A DNA stretch of 64,000 nt, taken from positions 32,471 through 96,470 of the forward strand of contig WVSL01000016.1 of the NCBI GenBank assembly GCA_015689685.1. The letters run 5' to 3'. Below the pieces are notes generated by a model. That model had not been told where the DNA came from, did no database searches, and saw only the letters and a list, made by a program, of their open reading frames with translations. Each line of letters begins with the position of its first letter. Within the stretch, counting starts at the first letter, position 1. The DNA comes from Rhodobacterales bacterium HKCCE2091 (GTDB taxonomy: Bacteria; Pseudomonadota; Alphaproteobacteria; Rhodobacterales; Rhodobacteraceae). Position numbers and translations under genes: made by a program. Positions 52,380 through 60,286 of this stretch are shown piece after piece.

Positions 52380-52393
52380 GTTTAACGTTGAAC
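52380..52393. promoter_or_regulatory. Palindrome upstream of pdhA
   Basis: GTTTAACGTTGAAC, a 14-bp near-perfect palindrome (one mismatched pair), centred 33 bp upstream of the pdhA ATG in an AT-richer patch. Could be an operator for a pdh regulator; none is encoded nearby. Confidence 0.4.
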
Positions 52394-52499
52394 AATGCGT
52401 AGCAAGGTTCTTCGCGGATTGCACGTGGGGAATCGTAGGGCACGCACGGGAATGCACAACCGGAGTTTCGGGCCGGCGGGCGGGGCCCGGGGCCGGGGA

Positions 52500-52802
52500 T
52501 CAGGGCAGGACGACCTCGTCGGGGCGCATCAGGCCGAGTACGCGGCGGGCTTCCTCGTCGAGGAGGTCGAGGTCGAGGAAGTCGTCGGACAGCCGCCGGG
52601 TCAGCACTTCCATCTCGGCGACCTCGGCGCGCAGGGCGTCGAGTTCCGCGGCCAGCGCATCGCGCTCGGCCTCGACCTGGAGCCTGCGGAACAGCCCGTG
52701 GTTGCCCTGCACCGCCGCAAAGGTGAACTGCGCGCCGATCAGGATCAGCGCGACCGGTATGAGCAGCCCCGCCCATTGGCGGTTGCGGCGTGCGGTCGAC
52801 AT
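52500..52802 (-). CDS. FtsB-like septum formation initiator
   Basis: A 100-aa bitopic protein of the FtsB/DivIC family. One membrane segment (GLLIPVALILIGAQFTFAAV), then a coiled coil (~38-70; LQVEAERDALAAELDALRAEV) and the short C-terminal part LDEEARRVLGLMRPDEVVL. Family members bridge FtsQ and FtsL at the division site. It lies just upstream of pdhA, a usual Rhodobacterales location. Confidence 0.88.
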   Translation of the reverse strand: MSTARRNRQWAGLLIPVALILIGAQFTFAAVQGNHGLFRRLQVEAERDALAAELDALRAEVAEMEVLTRRLSDDFLDLDLLDEEARRVLGLMRPDEVVLP

Positions 52803-52933
52803 GCGGCTCTGCCTCTCTCGGGCCGTCTCTGCGGGCGGCTCCGTCCCACGGGAATCGCATATTCCGAATCGAAAGGGAATCCCCCGTCTGGCGGCGCGGG
52901 TCTGCTAGTGTGGCGGAAAAACCGGAGGATCCG

Positions 52934-54529
52934 ATGCGCGGAGAGACCGAGCTTTCGACCCATGCCGTCGCCAATCAGCCCGGGGCCTCCGCCCCGCGCG
53001 ATCCCTGGGCCTCGGACCCGGTGCTGCGGTGCCACGCGGCCGGTGCCGATGCCGGGCACCTCGCCCGGCACGGGCGGCGCCTGGCCGGGGCCGATGTCGC
53101 GGAGGCCGCGCGGGAGGCGCTGACCTACCTGCCGGAGCTGCGCGCCTTCGACGCCGGCGGCCGGCGGCTCGACGAGGTGGTGTTCTGCGGCGGCTACCAC
53201 CAGCTGATGGAGCTGGGGCTTTCCGCGGGATACGCCGCGGGGCCCTGGACCGGCGGCAGCCACGCGACCCATGCCGCGATGGTCTACCTGCACAGCCAGG
53301 TCGAGCCCGGCACCTGCTGCCCGATGACGATGACCTACGCCGCGGTGCCTGCGCTTCGCGGCAGCGACGGCGCGGCGGAGTGGCTGCCGAAGCTGACGGC
53401 GGCCGGTTACGACCCTGCCGTGGCCCCGGTGGCGGACAAGCGCGCCGCGACGCTCGGCATGGCGATGACCGAGAAGCAGGGCGGGTCCGACGTGCGGGCG
53501 AACACGACGCGGGCGGAGGCGGACGGGGAGGGCTGGCGGCTGACCGGCCACAAGTGGTTCTGCTCCGCGCCGATGTCGGACGGGTTCCTGACGCTGGCGC
53601 AGGCGCCGGGCGGGCTGACCTGTTTCCTCGTCCCGCGCTGGCTGCCGGACGGGCGCAACGCGATTCGGCTGATGCGGCTGAAGGACAAGCTGGGGAACCG
53701 GGCCAATGCCTCGGCCGAGATCGAGTATGCCGGGGCCTTCGCGCGGATGGTCGGGGCCGAGGGGCAGGGCGTGCGGACGATCATCGAGATGGTGCATCAC
53801 ACCCGGCTCGACACCGCGATGGCCCCGGCGGGGCTGATGCGGGCGGCGCTGGCGCGGATGCACCATTGGGTCGCAGGGCGGACGGCGTTCCAGCGCAGGC
53901 TGATCGACCAGCCGCTGATGCGGGCGGTGATGGCCGATCTCGTGCTCGACTGGGAGGGCGCGACGGCGCTCGGGCTGCGGGTCGCCCGCGCCTTCGACGA
54001 CCCCGCCGAACGCGGCTTCGCACGGGTCGCGGTGGCGCTGGCGAAGTTCCTCGCCAACAAGCTGGCGGTGAAGGTGATCGCGGAGGCGATGGAGGGCCTC
54101 GGCGGCATGGGCTACGTCGAGGACACGGGCCTGCCGATGCTGTACCGCGAGGCGCCGCTGAACGGGATCTGGGAAGGGTCGGGGAACGTGATCTGCCTCG
54201 ACATCCTGCGCACGCTCGCCCGCGACGCCGACGCCGCGGAGGCGCTACGCGCGGCGCTGTCGGGGGCGAAGGGGGCCGACCGGGCCTACGACCGGGCACT
54301 GGAGGAGCACGCGGCGCGCTGGCCGGGCCTGCCCGGGGAGGCCGAGGCGCGGTGGTATGCGGAGCGGACGGCCCTGCTGCTGACCGCCGCGACGCTCCTG
54401 CAACGGGCCCCGGCGGAGGTCGCGGGGGCCTACATCGCCACGCGGCTTGCAGGCGAGCGCGGGCAGGTCGCGGGCAGCCTCGCGGTCGATCCGTCCCCGC
54501 TGATCGCGCGGCTTGGGCAGGCGGGGTGA
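52934..54529 (+). CDS. aidB: AidB-like acyl-CoA dehydrogenase
   Basis: A 531-aa flavoprotein. The AidB type is shown by THAVANQP at the N-terminus, MTEKQGGSDVRANTT, GHKWFCSAPMSD, EMVHHTRLDTAM and YREAPLNGIWEGSGNV. AidB in E. coli is induced in the Ada adaptive response and binds DNA as well as FAD. An ada-like gene is 17 kb away here. GGAGGA sits 4 nt before ATG 52934. It is divergent from ftsB. Confidence 0.88.
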   Translation: MRGETELSTHAVANQPGASAPRDPWASDPVLRCHAAGADAGHLARHGRRLAGADVAEAAREALTYLPELRAFDAGGRRLDEVVFCGGYHQLMELGLSAGYAAGPWTGGSHATHAAMVYLHSQVEPGTCCPMTMTYAAVPALRGSDGAAEWLPKLTAAGYDPAVAPVADKRAATLGMAMTEKQGGSDVRANTTRAEADGEGWRLTGHKWFCSAPMSDGFLTLAQAPGGLTCFLVPRWLPDGRNAIRLMRLKDKLGNRANASAEIEYAGAFARMVGAEGQGVRTIIEMVHHTRLDTAMAPAGLMRAALARMHHWVAGRTAFQRRLIDQPLMRAVMADLVLDWEGATALGLRVARAFDDPAERGFARVAVALAKFLANKLAVKVIAEAMEGLGGMGYVEDTGLPMLYREAPLNGIWEGSGNVICLDILRTLARDADAAEALRAALSGAKGADRAYDRALEEHAARWPGLPGEAEARWYAERTALLLTAATLLQRAPAEVAGAYIATRLAGERGQVAGSLAVDPSPLIARLGQAG

Positions 54530-54750
54530 GGGCAGGGCGGCGTTTGTCGCTTGGGGAGCCGTGCGCGGGGCGTGGCCGGAGGCTGTCGCGCGTCTTTCGC
54601 CGGCGATGGGCGGCTTGATGCTAGTATGTTGGGTTTTCGTTGTAGTTTTCAAAATAGCAGCACCTCAAAGGTACCCTGTGTTCGAAATATGCTACCGTAC
54701 ACCGCGCGGAATCAAGGCCGAAGGCCGCCGCGCATCGCCGGGCCGCCCTC

Positions 54751-54854
54751 CGGCACGGCGATACGGTGAAGCCGGGGCGTAGCTCGGGGCTATTTCGATT
54801 GTGGGGGGATAAAGCGCGGCAGCACGTTCGTGGGATCGCCGCGCCGCGGCCCGG
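54751..54854. repeat. ~104-bp intergenic repeat, copy A
   Basis: Begins CGGCACGGCGATACGG, with core CCGGGGCGTAGCTCGGGGCTA and the end CGCCGCGGCCCGG region. The core can form a TAGCTC / GGGCTA hairpin using one G-U pair. About 80% identical to copy B by eye. Confidence 0.7.
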
Positions 54855-54961
54855 AGATGCGCGGCTTGAGTTGCGCGCGGGACAAGGCCGTCAGGCCACT
54901 GCGCGTCCGTTGCGCGCCGGGCGATTTCGCAAGACGAACACTGTCGAGAGGGACCGCCCAT

Positions 54962-55066
54962 CGGCGCGGCGATATGGTGAGACCGGGGCGTAGCTCGGAG
55001 CTATCGCGGTGGTGGTGGGATAAAACGCGGCAGCACGACCGGAGGCATCGCCGTGCCGCGGCCCGG
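54962..55066. repeat. ~105-bp intergenic repeat, copy B
   Basis: Begins CGGCGCGGCGATATGG, with core CCGGGGCGTAGCTCGGAGCTA. The core hairpin TAGCTC-G-GAGCTA is perfect here. A truncated third copy is at 20378-20405. Confidence 0.7.
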
Positions 55067-55100
55067 CTTGGGCCGTGCGCGGCACGGCGTGCTGTCGTCC

Positions 55101-55991
55101 TCAGGTGATCGAGGCCGTGTAGATCGCGTCGATGGCTTCGGCGAGGGCGGCGTTGAACTCGTCGTCGGATTGCTGCGCCGAGAGGCCCTCGGTCAGCGCG
55201 CGGCTGAAGCTCGCGATGACGCCAGGGTTGTCGGCGAGGCGGGCGTTGGCCTCGTCGCGGGAATAGCCGCCCGACAGCGCCACAACGCGCATCACGCGGG
55301 GATCCTCCACCAGAGGCGTGTAGAGTCCGGGCTGTTCCGGCAGGGTCAGTTTCAGCATCACCTGCTGGCCCTGCGGCACGCGGTGAAGCTGGCGCTGGAT
55401 CTCGGCCAGGAGCATGGTCTCCGCCTCGGCCTTGTCGTCGATGGAGATCGTGACCTCCGGTTCGATGATCGGGACGAGGCCCTTGGCGAGCACCCGCAGC
55501 CCGAGGTCGAACTGCTGGCCGACGCAGGCGGCGATGCCGGATTCGGACGCGGCGTCGATCACGCTGCGTTCCTTGGTGCCGAAGATGCCCTTGGCCACGG
55601 CGCGGTCGAGCAGGTCGTCGAGGCCGGGAATGGGCTTCATCAGGCGCACGCCGTCGGCCGGTTCCTCCAGCCCCTTGTCGATCTTCAGGAACGGCACCAC
55701 GCCGCGGTCTTCCCACAGATACTGCGCGGCGGGCTTGCCCTCGATGTCGCGGTCCATCGTCTTCTCGAACAGGATCGCCGCGATCACGCGCTCGCCGGTG
55801 AAGGCGGGGGCGGTGGCGATCCGCGATCGCATCTCGTGGATGCGGTCGAACATCTCGGTGTCGTTGGAATAGGCGTCCTCGCCGACGCCGTAGAGCTTCA
55901 GCGCCTTGGGCGTCGACCCGCCGGACTGGTCGAGTGCGGCGACGAAACCGCGGCCGGAGGTCATCTGTTCGATCTGTGCCTGGTTGGCCAT
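55101..55991 (-). CDS. Fructose-bisphosphate aldolase class I
   Basis: A 296-aa class I (Schiff-base) aldolase. Seen: GFVAALDQSGGSTPKAL, FLKIDKGLE, IIEPEVTIS and the Schiff-base Lys in VMLKLTLPEQ; C-terminal LSGGYSRDEAN. Interconverts fructose 1,6-bisphosphate and triose phosphates. The start is ATG 55991 (MANQAQIEQM). It follows pgk by 115 bp on the same strand; a GCGAAC/GTTCGC palindrome lies in the gap. Confidence 0.93.
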   Translation of the reverse strand: MANQAQIEQMTSGRGFVAALDQSGGSTPKALKLYGVGEDAYSNDTEMFDRIHEMRSRIATAPAFTGERVIAAILFEKTMDRDIEGKPAAQYLWEDRGVVPFLKIDKGLEEPADGVRLMKPIPGLDDLLDRAVAKGIFGTKERSVIDAASESGIAACVGQQFDLGLRVLAKGLVPIIEPEVTISIDDKAEAETMLLAEIQRQLHRVPQGQQVMLKLTLPEQPGLYTPLVEDPRVMRVVALSGGYSRDEANARLADNPGVIASFSRALTEGLSAQQSDDEFNAALAEAIDAIYTASIT

Positions 55992-56081
55992 GTCGCTTGC
56001 GCTCCTGAAAATCTTCGTCGAGTTCGCGGGTGTTCTAGGCCGCGCCTGCGCGGCGGGGCAATGCTGGTGGCGCAAACATGC

Positions 56082-56098
56082 GCGAACAAATCGTTCGC
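56082..56098. promoter_or_regulatory. Palindrome upstream of the aldolase gene
   Basis: GCGAAC-AAATC-GTTCGC, perfect 6-bp arms, between the end of pgk and the aldolase start. It could be an operator or part of a processing hairpin. Confidence 0.35.
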
Positions 56099-56106
56099 TG
56101 TCCGGC

Positions 56107-57288
56107 TCAGCCGGCGTCGAGCGCCGCGACGCCCGGCAGGGTCTTGCCTTCCATCCATTCGAGGAATGCGCCGCCGGCGGTGGAGACGTAGCTGAAGTCG
56201 TCGGCCACGCCGGCGAGGTTCAGCGCCGCGACGGTGTCGCCGCCGCCCGCGACAGAAACCAGCCTGCCGCGCTTGGTCAGTTCCGCCGCCTTCTCCGCCG
56301 CGGCGACGGTGGCCGCGTCGAAGGGCACGATCTCGAACGCGCCGAGGGGGCCGTTCCAGATCAGGGTCTTGGCGTCCTCGAACGCCGCCGCGATCGCGGC
56401 CACGCTTTCGGGGCCCGCGTCGAGGATCATGGTGCCCTCGGGCACCTGTTCCACCGGCACGGTCTGGTTCTCGGCACCGGCCTTGAACTCGCGCGCCACG
56501 ACCACGTCGGAGGGCAGGAGGATCGCGCAGCCCGCCGCCGCCGCCTTCGCCGTGATGTCCCGCGCGGTATCGGCAAGGTCATGTTCGCAAAGGGATTTCG
56601 CCACGTCGATCCCCTGCGCGGCGAGGAAGGTGTTGGCCATGCCGCCGCCGATCACCAGCGTGTCGACCTTCGCCACGAGGTTCGCCAGGAGGTCGAGCTT
56701 GGTCGAGACCTTGGCGCCGCCGACCACCGCGACCACCGGCCGTTCGGGATTGCCGAGCGCGGCTTCGAGCGCCTTCAGTTCGGCCTCCATCAGCCGCCCG
56801 GCCGCGGACGGCAACAGGTGCGCCACGCCCTCGGTCGAGGCATGGGCCCGGTGGGCGGCGGAGAAGGCGTCGTTGACGTAGACATCGCCGAGCGAGGCGA
56901 GGAACTCAGCCATCTTCGGATCGTTCGCTTCCTCCATCGGGGTGAAGCGGGTGTTTTCCGCCAGCACGACATGGCCCGGCGCCAGCGCCTCGATCGCCTC
57001 GCGCGAGGGCTGTTCCATAAAGGTCACGTCGCGGCCGAGCGCGTCCTGGAGCGCGGGGATGACCACGCGCAGGCTCATGTCCGGGTTCGGCTTGCCCTTG
57101 GGGCGGCCGAAATGCGCGAGCAGGACCGGCCTGCCGCCCTTCCCGAGGATGTCGAGCACGGTCGGCGCGATGCGTTCGATCCGGGTGGCGTCGGTGACGC
57201 GGCCATCCTCGACCGGCACGTTGATGTCGACGCGGGTCAGGACGATCCTGCCGTCGAGGTCGATGTCGTCGAGCGTCTTCCAGGCCAT
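56107..57288 (-). CDS. pgk: Phosphoglycerate kinase
   Basis: A 393-aa kinase. N-terminal substrate site [15 protein letters not shown] and [11 protein letters not shown]; hinge [14 protein letters not shown]; nucleotide site [11 protein letters not shown] and [12 protein letters not shown]. Catalyses 1,3-bisphosphoglycerate + ADP to 3-phosphoglycerate + ATP. Lies between gap and aldolase on the same strand. Confidence 0.97.
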   Translation of the reverse strand: MAWKTLDDIDLDGRIVLTRVDINVPVEDGRVTDATRIERIAPTVLDILGKGGRPVLLAHFGRPKGKPNPDMSLRVVIPALQDALGRDVTFMEQPSREAIEALAPGHVVLAENTRFTPMEEANDPKMAEFLASLGDVYVNDAFSAAHRAHASTEGVAHLLPSAAGRLMEAELKALEAALGNPERPVVAVVGGAKVSTKLDLLANLVAKVDTLVIGGGMANTFLAAQGIDVAKSLCEHDLADTARDITAKAAAAGCAILLPSDVVVAREFKAGAENQTVPVEQVPEGTMILDAGPESVAAIAAAFEDAKTLIWNGPLGAFEIVPFDAATVAAAEKAAELTKRGRLVSVAGGGDTVAALNLAGVADDFSYVSTAGGAFLEWMEGKTLPGVAALDAG

Positions 57289-57313
57289 CGCGCGCCTCCC
57301 TGCGAACGGAATT

Positions 57314-57340
57314 CGGGGCGGGTCTTTCGAGCCCGCCCCG
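57314..57340 (-). terminator. Hairpin between gap and pgk
   Basis: Perfect 9-bp stem CGGGGCGGG (57314-57322) / CCCGCCCCG (57332-57340), 9-nt loop, 10 nt after the gap stop on the minus strand. No T-run; may partly terminate or stabilise gap mRNA relative to pgk. Confidence 0.6.
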
Positions 57341-57350
57341 GATCAGGGTG

Positions 57351-58352
57351 TCAGAGGTACTTGCCCATCTCGACCGCGGTGTCGGACATGCGGTTCGAGA
57401 AGCCCCACTCGTTGTCGTACCAGGTCAGGATCCGGCACATCGTGCCTTCCATCACCTTGGTCTGGTCGGTGTGGAACACGCTGGAATGGGGATCGTGGTT
57501 GAAGTCCTGGCTGACGAGTTTCTCGTCGGTGTAGCCGAGGATGCCCTTGAGCGGTCCGTTGGCGGCGGCGCGGATGGCGTCGTTGATCTCGTCGACGGTG
57601 GTCGCGCGCGCGGCCTCGAAGGTGAGGTCGACGACCGAGACGTTCGGCGTCGGCACCCGGATCGCCACGCCGTCGAGCTTGCCGGCCAGTTCCGGCAGCA
57701 CGAGGCCGACGGCCTTGGCGGCCCCGGTCGAGGTCGGGATCATGTTCATCGCCGCCGCGCGGGCGCGGTAGAGATCCTTGTGCATCGTGTCGAGCGTCGG
57801 CTGGTCGCCGGTATAGCTGTGGATCGTGGTCATGAAGCCCTTCACGATCCCGATCTCGTCGTTCAGCACCTTGGCCACCGGCGACAGGCAGTTGGTGGTG
57901 CAGGAGGCGTTCGACACCACGATGTCGTCGGCGCCGAGCGTGTCGTGGTTCACGCCGAAGACGATGGTCTTGTCGGCATCGGTGCCGGGGGCCGAGATCA
58001 GCACGCGGCTGGAGCCGTTTTCGAGATGGGCCTGGCACTTCTCCTTCGAGGTGAAGATGCCGGTGCATTCCATCACGATGTCGACGTCGCCCCAGGGCAG
58101 GTCGGCGGGGTTGCGGATCGCGGTGACGCGCATCGGTCCGCGGCCCACGTCGATCGTGTCCTCGGTGGTGGTGACGGTCGCCGGGAAGCGACCGTGGACG
58201 CTGTCGTAGCGCAGGAGGTGGGCGTTGGTCTCGACCGGGCCGAGATCGTTGATCGCGATCACCTCGATATCGGTGCGGCCCGACTCGATGATCGCCCGGA
58301 GCACGTTGCGCCCGATCCGGCCGAAGCCGTTGATTGCCACTTTCACAGCCAT
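57351..58352 (-). CDS. gap: Glyceraldehyde-3-phosphate dehydrogenase
   Basis: A 333-aa GAPDH. NAD site [13 protein letters not shown]; catalytic Cys in [25 protein letters not shown]-terminal [14 protein letters not shown]. Start [11 protein letters not shown] at 58352. First glycolytic gene of the gap-pgk-aldolase row. A LacI-type palindrome lies 60 bp upstream (58412-58425). Confidence 0.97.
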   Translation of the reverse strand: MAVKVAINGFGRIGRNVLRAIIESGRTDIEVIAINDLGPVETNAHLLRYDSVHGRFPATVTTTEDTIDVGRGPMRVTAIRNPADLPWGDVDIVMECTGIFTSKEKCQAHLENGSSRVLISAPGTDADKTIVFGVNHDTLGADDIVVSNASCTTNCLSPVAKVLNDEIGIVKGFMTTIHSYTGDQPTLDTMHKDLYRARAAAMNMIPTSTGAAKAVGLVLPELAGKLDGVAIRVPTPNVSVVDLTFEAARATTVDEINDAIRAAANGPLKGILGYTDEKLVSQDFNHDPHSSVFHTDQTKVMEGTMCRILTWYDNEWGFSNRMSDTAVEMGKYL

Positions 58353-58411
58353 CTGGTGTTTCTCTCCCGATTGTGCCGGATTTCGAAACCGCGGACGCCC
58401 CGGAGCGGGGT

Positions 58412-58425
58412 TGTTAGCGGTAACA
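58412..58425. promoter_or_regulatory. LacI-type operator candidate upstream of gap
   Basis: TGTTAGCGGTAACA: perfect TGTTA/TAACA arms around a CG centre. It resembles the operator of CceR, a LacI-family regulator of central carbon genes in Rhodobacter. A weaker related sequence (TGTTAGCGC) occurs at 58474-58482, overlapping the end of the next gene. Confidence 0.55.
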
Positions 58426-58475
58426 GCCGGCCTTTCGCCCCCGTTTACCAGCCGCGGCGGCGGCGCGAAAGACTG

Positions 58476-58631
58476 TTAGCGCCAGAAGGCGAGCCAATCG
58501 ATCAGGTTCAGGAACTCGCGGCCGAACAGGGTCGGCAGGTGCCAGTGGAAGAAGACCGTGTCGGCCAGCAGGAGCGCGATCAGGCAGCCGAGGATCCAGA
58601 GGGCGACGGTGTTGGTCATGGCCGGTGTCAT
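58476..58631 (-). CDS. Small single-span membrane protein (51 aa)
   Basis: A 51-aa protein: one membrane helix (LWILGCLIALLLADTVFF) and a conserved-looking C-terminal amphipathic end HLPTLFGREFLNLIDWLAFWR. The start at 58631 overlaps the LuxR-gene stop (ATGA), so translation is coupled; ATG 58619 inside it is an alternative. The family is not recognised. The aromatic C-terminus suggests a membrane-surface contact, maybe with the cytochrome b561 or regulator of the same operon. Confidence 0.7.
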   Translation of the reverse strand: MTPAMTNTVALWILGCLIALLLADTVFFHWHLPTLFGREFLNLIDWLAFWR

Positions 58632-59200
58632 ACAGCCCGCCCGCCGGCGGGGGAAGCGCCGGGATCGGGCAGGGCGGCGGGCGCGTCCGCGGCCCCGGCG
58701 GCGGCGGAGGGCGGGCTCAGCATGTCCTCGATCAGGAGGCTCAGGAGCTCGCCCCGGCCGGCCACGCCGGCCTTGCGGTAGATCGCGTTCAGGTGGCTCT
58801 TGACCGTGCCCTCGGCCGATCCGCGGAGCGTGGCGATCTCGGCGATGGAGCAGCCCTTGACGGTGAACCACGCCACGTCGGTTTCCGACCGGGTCAGGCC
58901 CCAGTCGCGGAAATGGGTCTCGATCAGGTCGGCGAGCGCGCCCGCCGCCAGCGACGCCTGCCGTTCGAGATGCGCGTTCCGGGTCAGCAGCCGCATCAGC
59001 GCGCGGCTTTCGAACACCACCGCCGCGATCAGGCCGAGCACCGCCGCCGCCTCGGCGGCGAAATGCCAGTCCGGCGGCCAGAGCGGCGCGAGCGCGATGC
59101 CGTCGCGGGTCACGTCCCAGGCGAAGAACCCCGCGCAGGCGACCTGCGCGAGGATCAGCGCCATCAGCGCGGCGGGGTTCCGGGTGCGGGCGGGTCTCAT
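58628..59200 (-). CDS. Membrane-anchored LuxR-family regulator
   Basis: A 190-aa protein. Two N-terminal membrane segments (~10-30 LMALILAQVACAGFFAW; ~47-65 AAAVLGLIAAVVF), a short coiled linker (ALMRLLTRNAHLERQ), then a LuxR/GerE helix-turn-helix at ~100-160 (CSIAEIATLRGSAEGTVKSHLNAIYRKAGV). It has no receiver or ligand domain, so a signal would come through the membrane part. It overlaps both neighbours by 4 bases. Confidence 0.85.
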   Translation of the reverse strand: MRPARTRNPAALMALILAQVACAGFFAWDVTRDGIALAPLWPPDWHFAAEAAAVLGLIAAVVFESRALMRLLTRNAHLERQASLAAGALADLIETHFRDWGLTRSETDVAWFTVKGCSIAEIATLRGSAEGTVKSHLNAIYRKAGVAGRGELLSLLIEDMLSPPSAAAGAADAPAALPDPGASPAGGRAV

Positions 59201-59736
59201 TCGACGATCATAGCATCCTCGGGGACCGACTTGCGCCCGGTCACCATCGCGCGCGGCAGATTGACGCCGGTGCGGACGGATTCCCAGATCACCGCGGCGA
59301 CGTGGGCGACGACGGACAGCTCGGCCCAGGTCACCAGCGCCTCGTGCGCCTCCTCGACCCATTCGACACCCCAGAAGGCGTCGGTGCCCATCATCCAGCC
59401 GGTGGCGCAGATCGCGGCCAGGGTGACGAGCAGGTTGAGGATCATCAGCGCGCCGAGCGGGGTGTGGCCGAGATGGACCCGCCGCCGCCCGGTGGCGATG
59501 TCGGACAGCTGCGCCAGCACCGCCCCGGGGCGCGGCAGGAAGTCCGAGAACCGGGCGCGGCGCGGGCCGACGAGGCCCCAGGCGACCCGCAGCGCGACGA
59601 GCGCCGCGATGGCGTAGCCGATCCATCGGTGCAGGCCCTCGTCGGGATCGGTGAAGAGCGCGTTCGCCGTGAACAGCACGACGACGGACCAGTGGAACAC
59701 GCGGAGGAGCGGGTCCCAGACGCGGAAATCCTTCAT
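59197..59736 (-). CDS. Cytochrome b561-type membrane protein
   Basis: A 179-aa di-haem cytochrome b of the Ni-Fe hydrogenase b-subunit/b561 family. Four membrane segments with haem-ligand His candidates in RVFHWSVVV, EGLHRWIGYA, EEAHEALV and VVAHVAAVI. Such proteins move electrons between quinones and periplasmic partners. Upstream is a PepSY protein, a common partner of b561 electron carriers. Its stop overlaps the LuxR start. Confidence 0.9.
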   Translation of the reverse strand: MKDFRVWDPLLRVFHWSVVVLFTANALFTDPDEGLHRWIGYAIAALVALRVAWGLVGPRRARFSDFLPRPGAVLAQLSDIATGRRRVHLGHTPLGALMILNLLVTLAAICATGWMMGTDAFWGVEWVEEAHEALVTWAELSVVAHVAAVIWESVRTGVNLPRAMVTGRKSVPEDAMIVE

Positions 59737-59805
59737 GGCGGCATCCTTTTCGGTGCGGGGGATCGCCGGCCCGAGGCGGGGGAGTCCGCGGGCCGGCGGC
59801 GGGGC

Positions 59806-60054
59806 TCAGTCCTCGCGCGAGGTGCGGACGATCTGCAACTCCGCGTCGAGGTAGACCTCGTAGCGTTCGCCGTCGCGGAGCGCGTAGGCCTCGATCATGC
59901 CGTCCTCGGTGTCGAGACGGCGGACCTCGTAGCCCTGCTCGGTCAGGAGCGTGCGGACCTGGGCCTCCAGTTCCGGGGTCAGGGTGACGCCGTCGGTGGC
60001 GAAGGCCGCGGCGGGCAGGGCGAGCGCGATGGCCAGGAGCGAGGCACGGATCAT
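59806..60054 (-). CDS. Periplasmic PepSY-domain protein
   Basis: An 82-aa exported protein. Signal peptide MIRASLLAIALALPAAAFA, then one PepSY domain (LTPELEAQVRTLLTEQGYEVRRLDTEDGMI and YEVYLDAELQIVRTSRE). It is the first gene of the operon with cytochrome b561, LuxR and the miniprotein (69-bp gap to the cytochrome gene). Small PepSY proteins often accompany membrane electron carriers. Confidence 0.88.
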   Translation of the reverse strand: MIRASLLAIALALPAAAFATDGVTLTPELEAQVRTLLTEQGYEVRRLDTEDGMIEAYALRDGERYEVYLDAELQIVRTSRED

Positions 60055-60157
60055 GGGGGTATCCTTTCAGGGTCTCTGGGTTCGGGTGCGGCCCGCACCG
60101 GGATGGCGCGGTGCCGTGATCCGAGATGGACCGCCCGGCCGCTGCCCGTGAATCCGT

Positions 60158-60200
60158 CCCGGGTTGCAGGCGGGCGGAAAAGCGGCATCTGCAACCGGGG
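60158..60200. promoter_or_regulatory. Stem-loop between PepSY and DUF808 genes
   Basis: GGTTGCAG / CTGCAACC, 8 perfect bp plus flanking CCC/GGG with one mismatch, 19-nt loop. It lies 87 nt before the DUF808 ATG in a 232-bp divergent region. A second short palindrome (GGTGCGG-C-CCGCACC) is at 60085-60099. Confidence 0.35.
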
Positions 60201-60286
60201 TTCAGGCCGCCCGGCGCGGTCCTAACCGCTTGCAGCCAACGGGTCGCGGGCTATGGTCCGACGGGAACGCGCGGAAGGAACCCGGT

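Larger units (their letters stand above)
54530..55100. other. 571-bp intergenic region with AT-rich island and duplicated repeat
   Basis: No supported gene. 54616-54700 is clearly AT-rich compared with its surroundings. Two imperfect copies of a ~104-bp repeat follow at 54751-54854 and 54962-55066. Short open frames in the region owe their shared APSYAP-SPYRRA-like translation to the repeat and look spurious. Confidence 0.65.

Noticed and set aside
54513..54782. 89-codon open frame after aidB with a hydrophobic stretch
   Set aside because: It starts inside aidB in another frame, has no ribosome site, changes composition along its length and ends in the intergenic repeat. No family recognised.
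54783..54840. tRNA-like start (GGGGCGTAGCTC) in the 54.7-kb repeat
   Set aside because: The D-loop would be one or two bases, and no anticodon or T arm follows.
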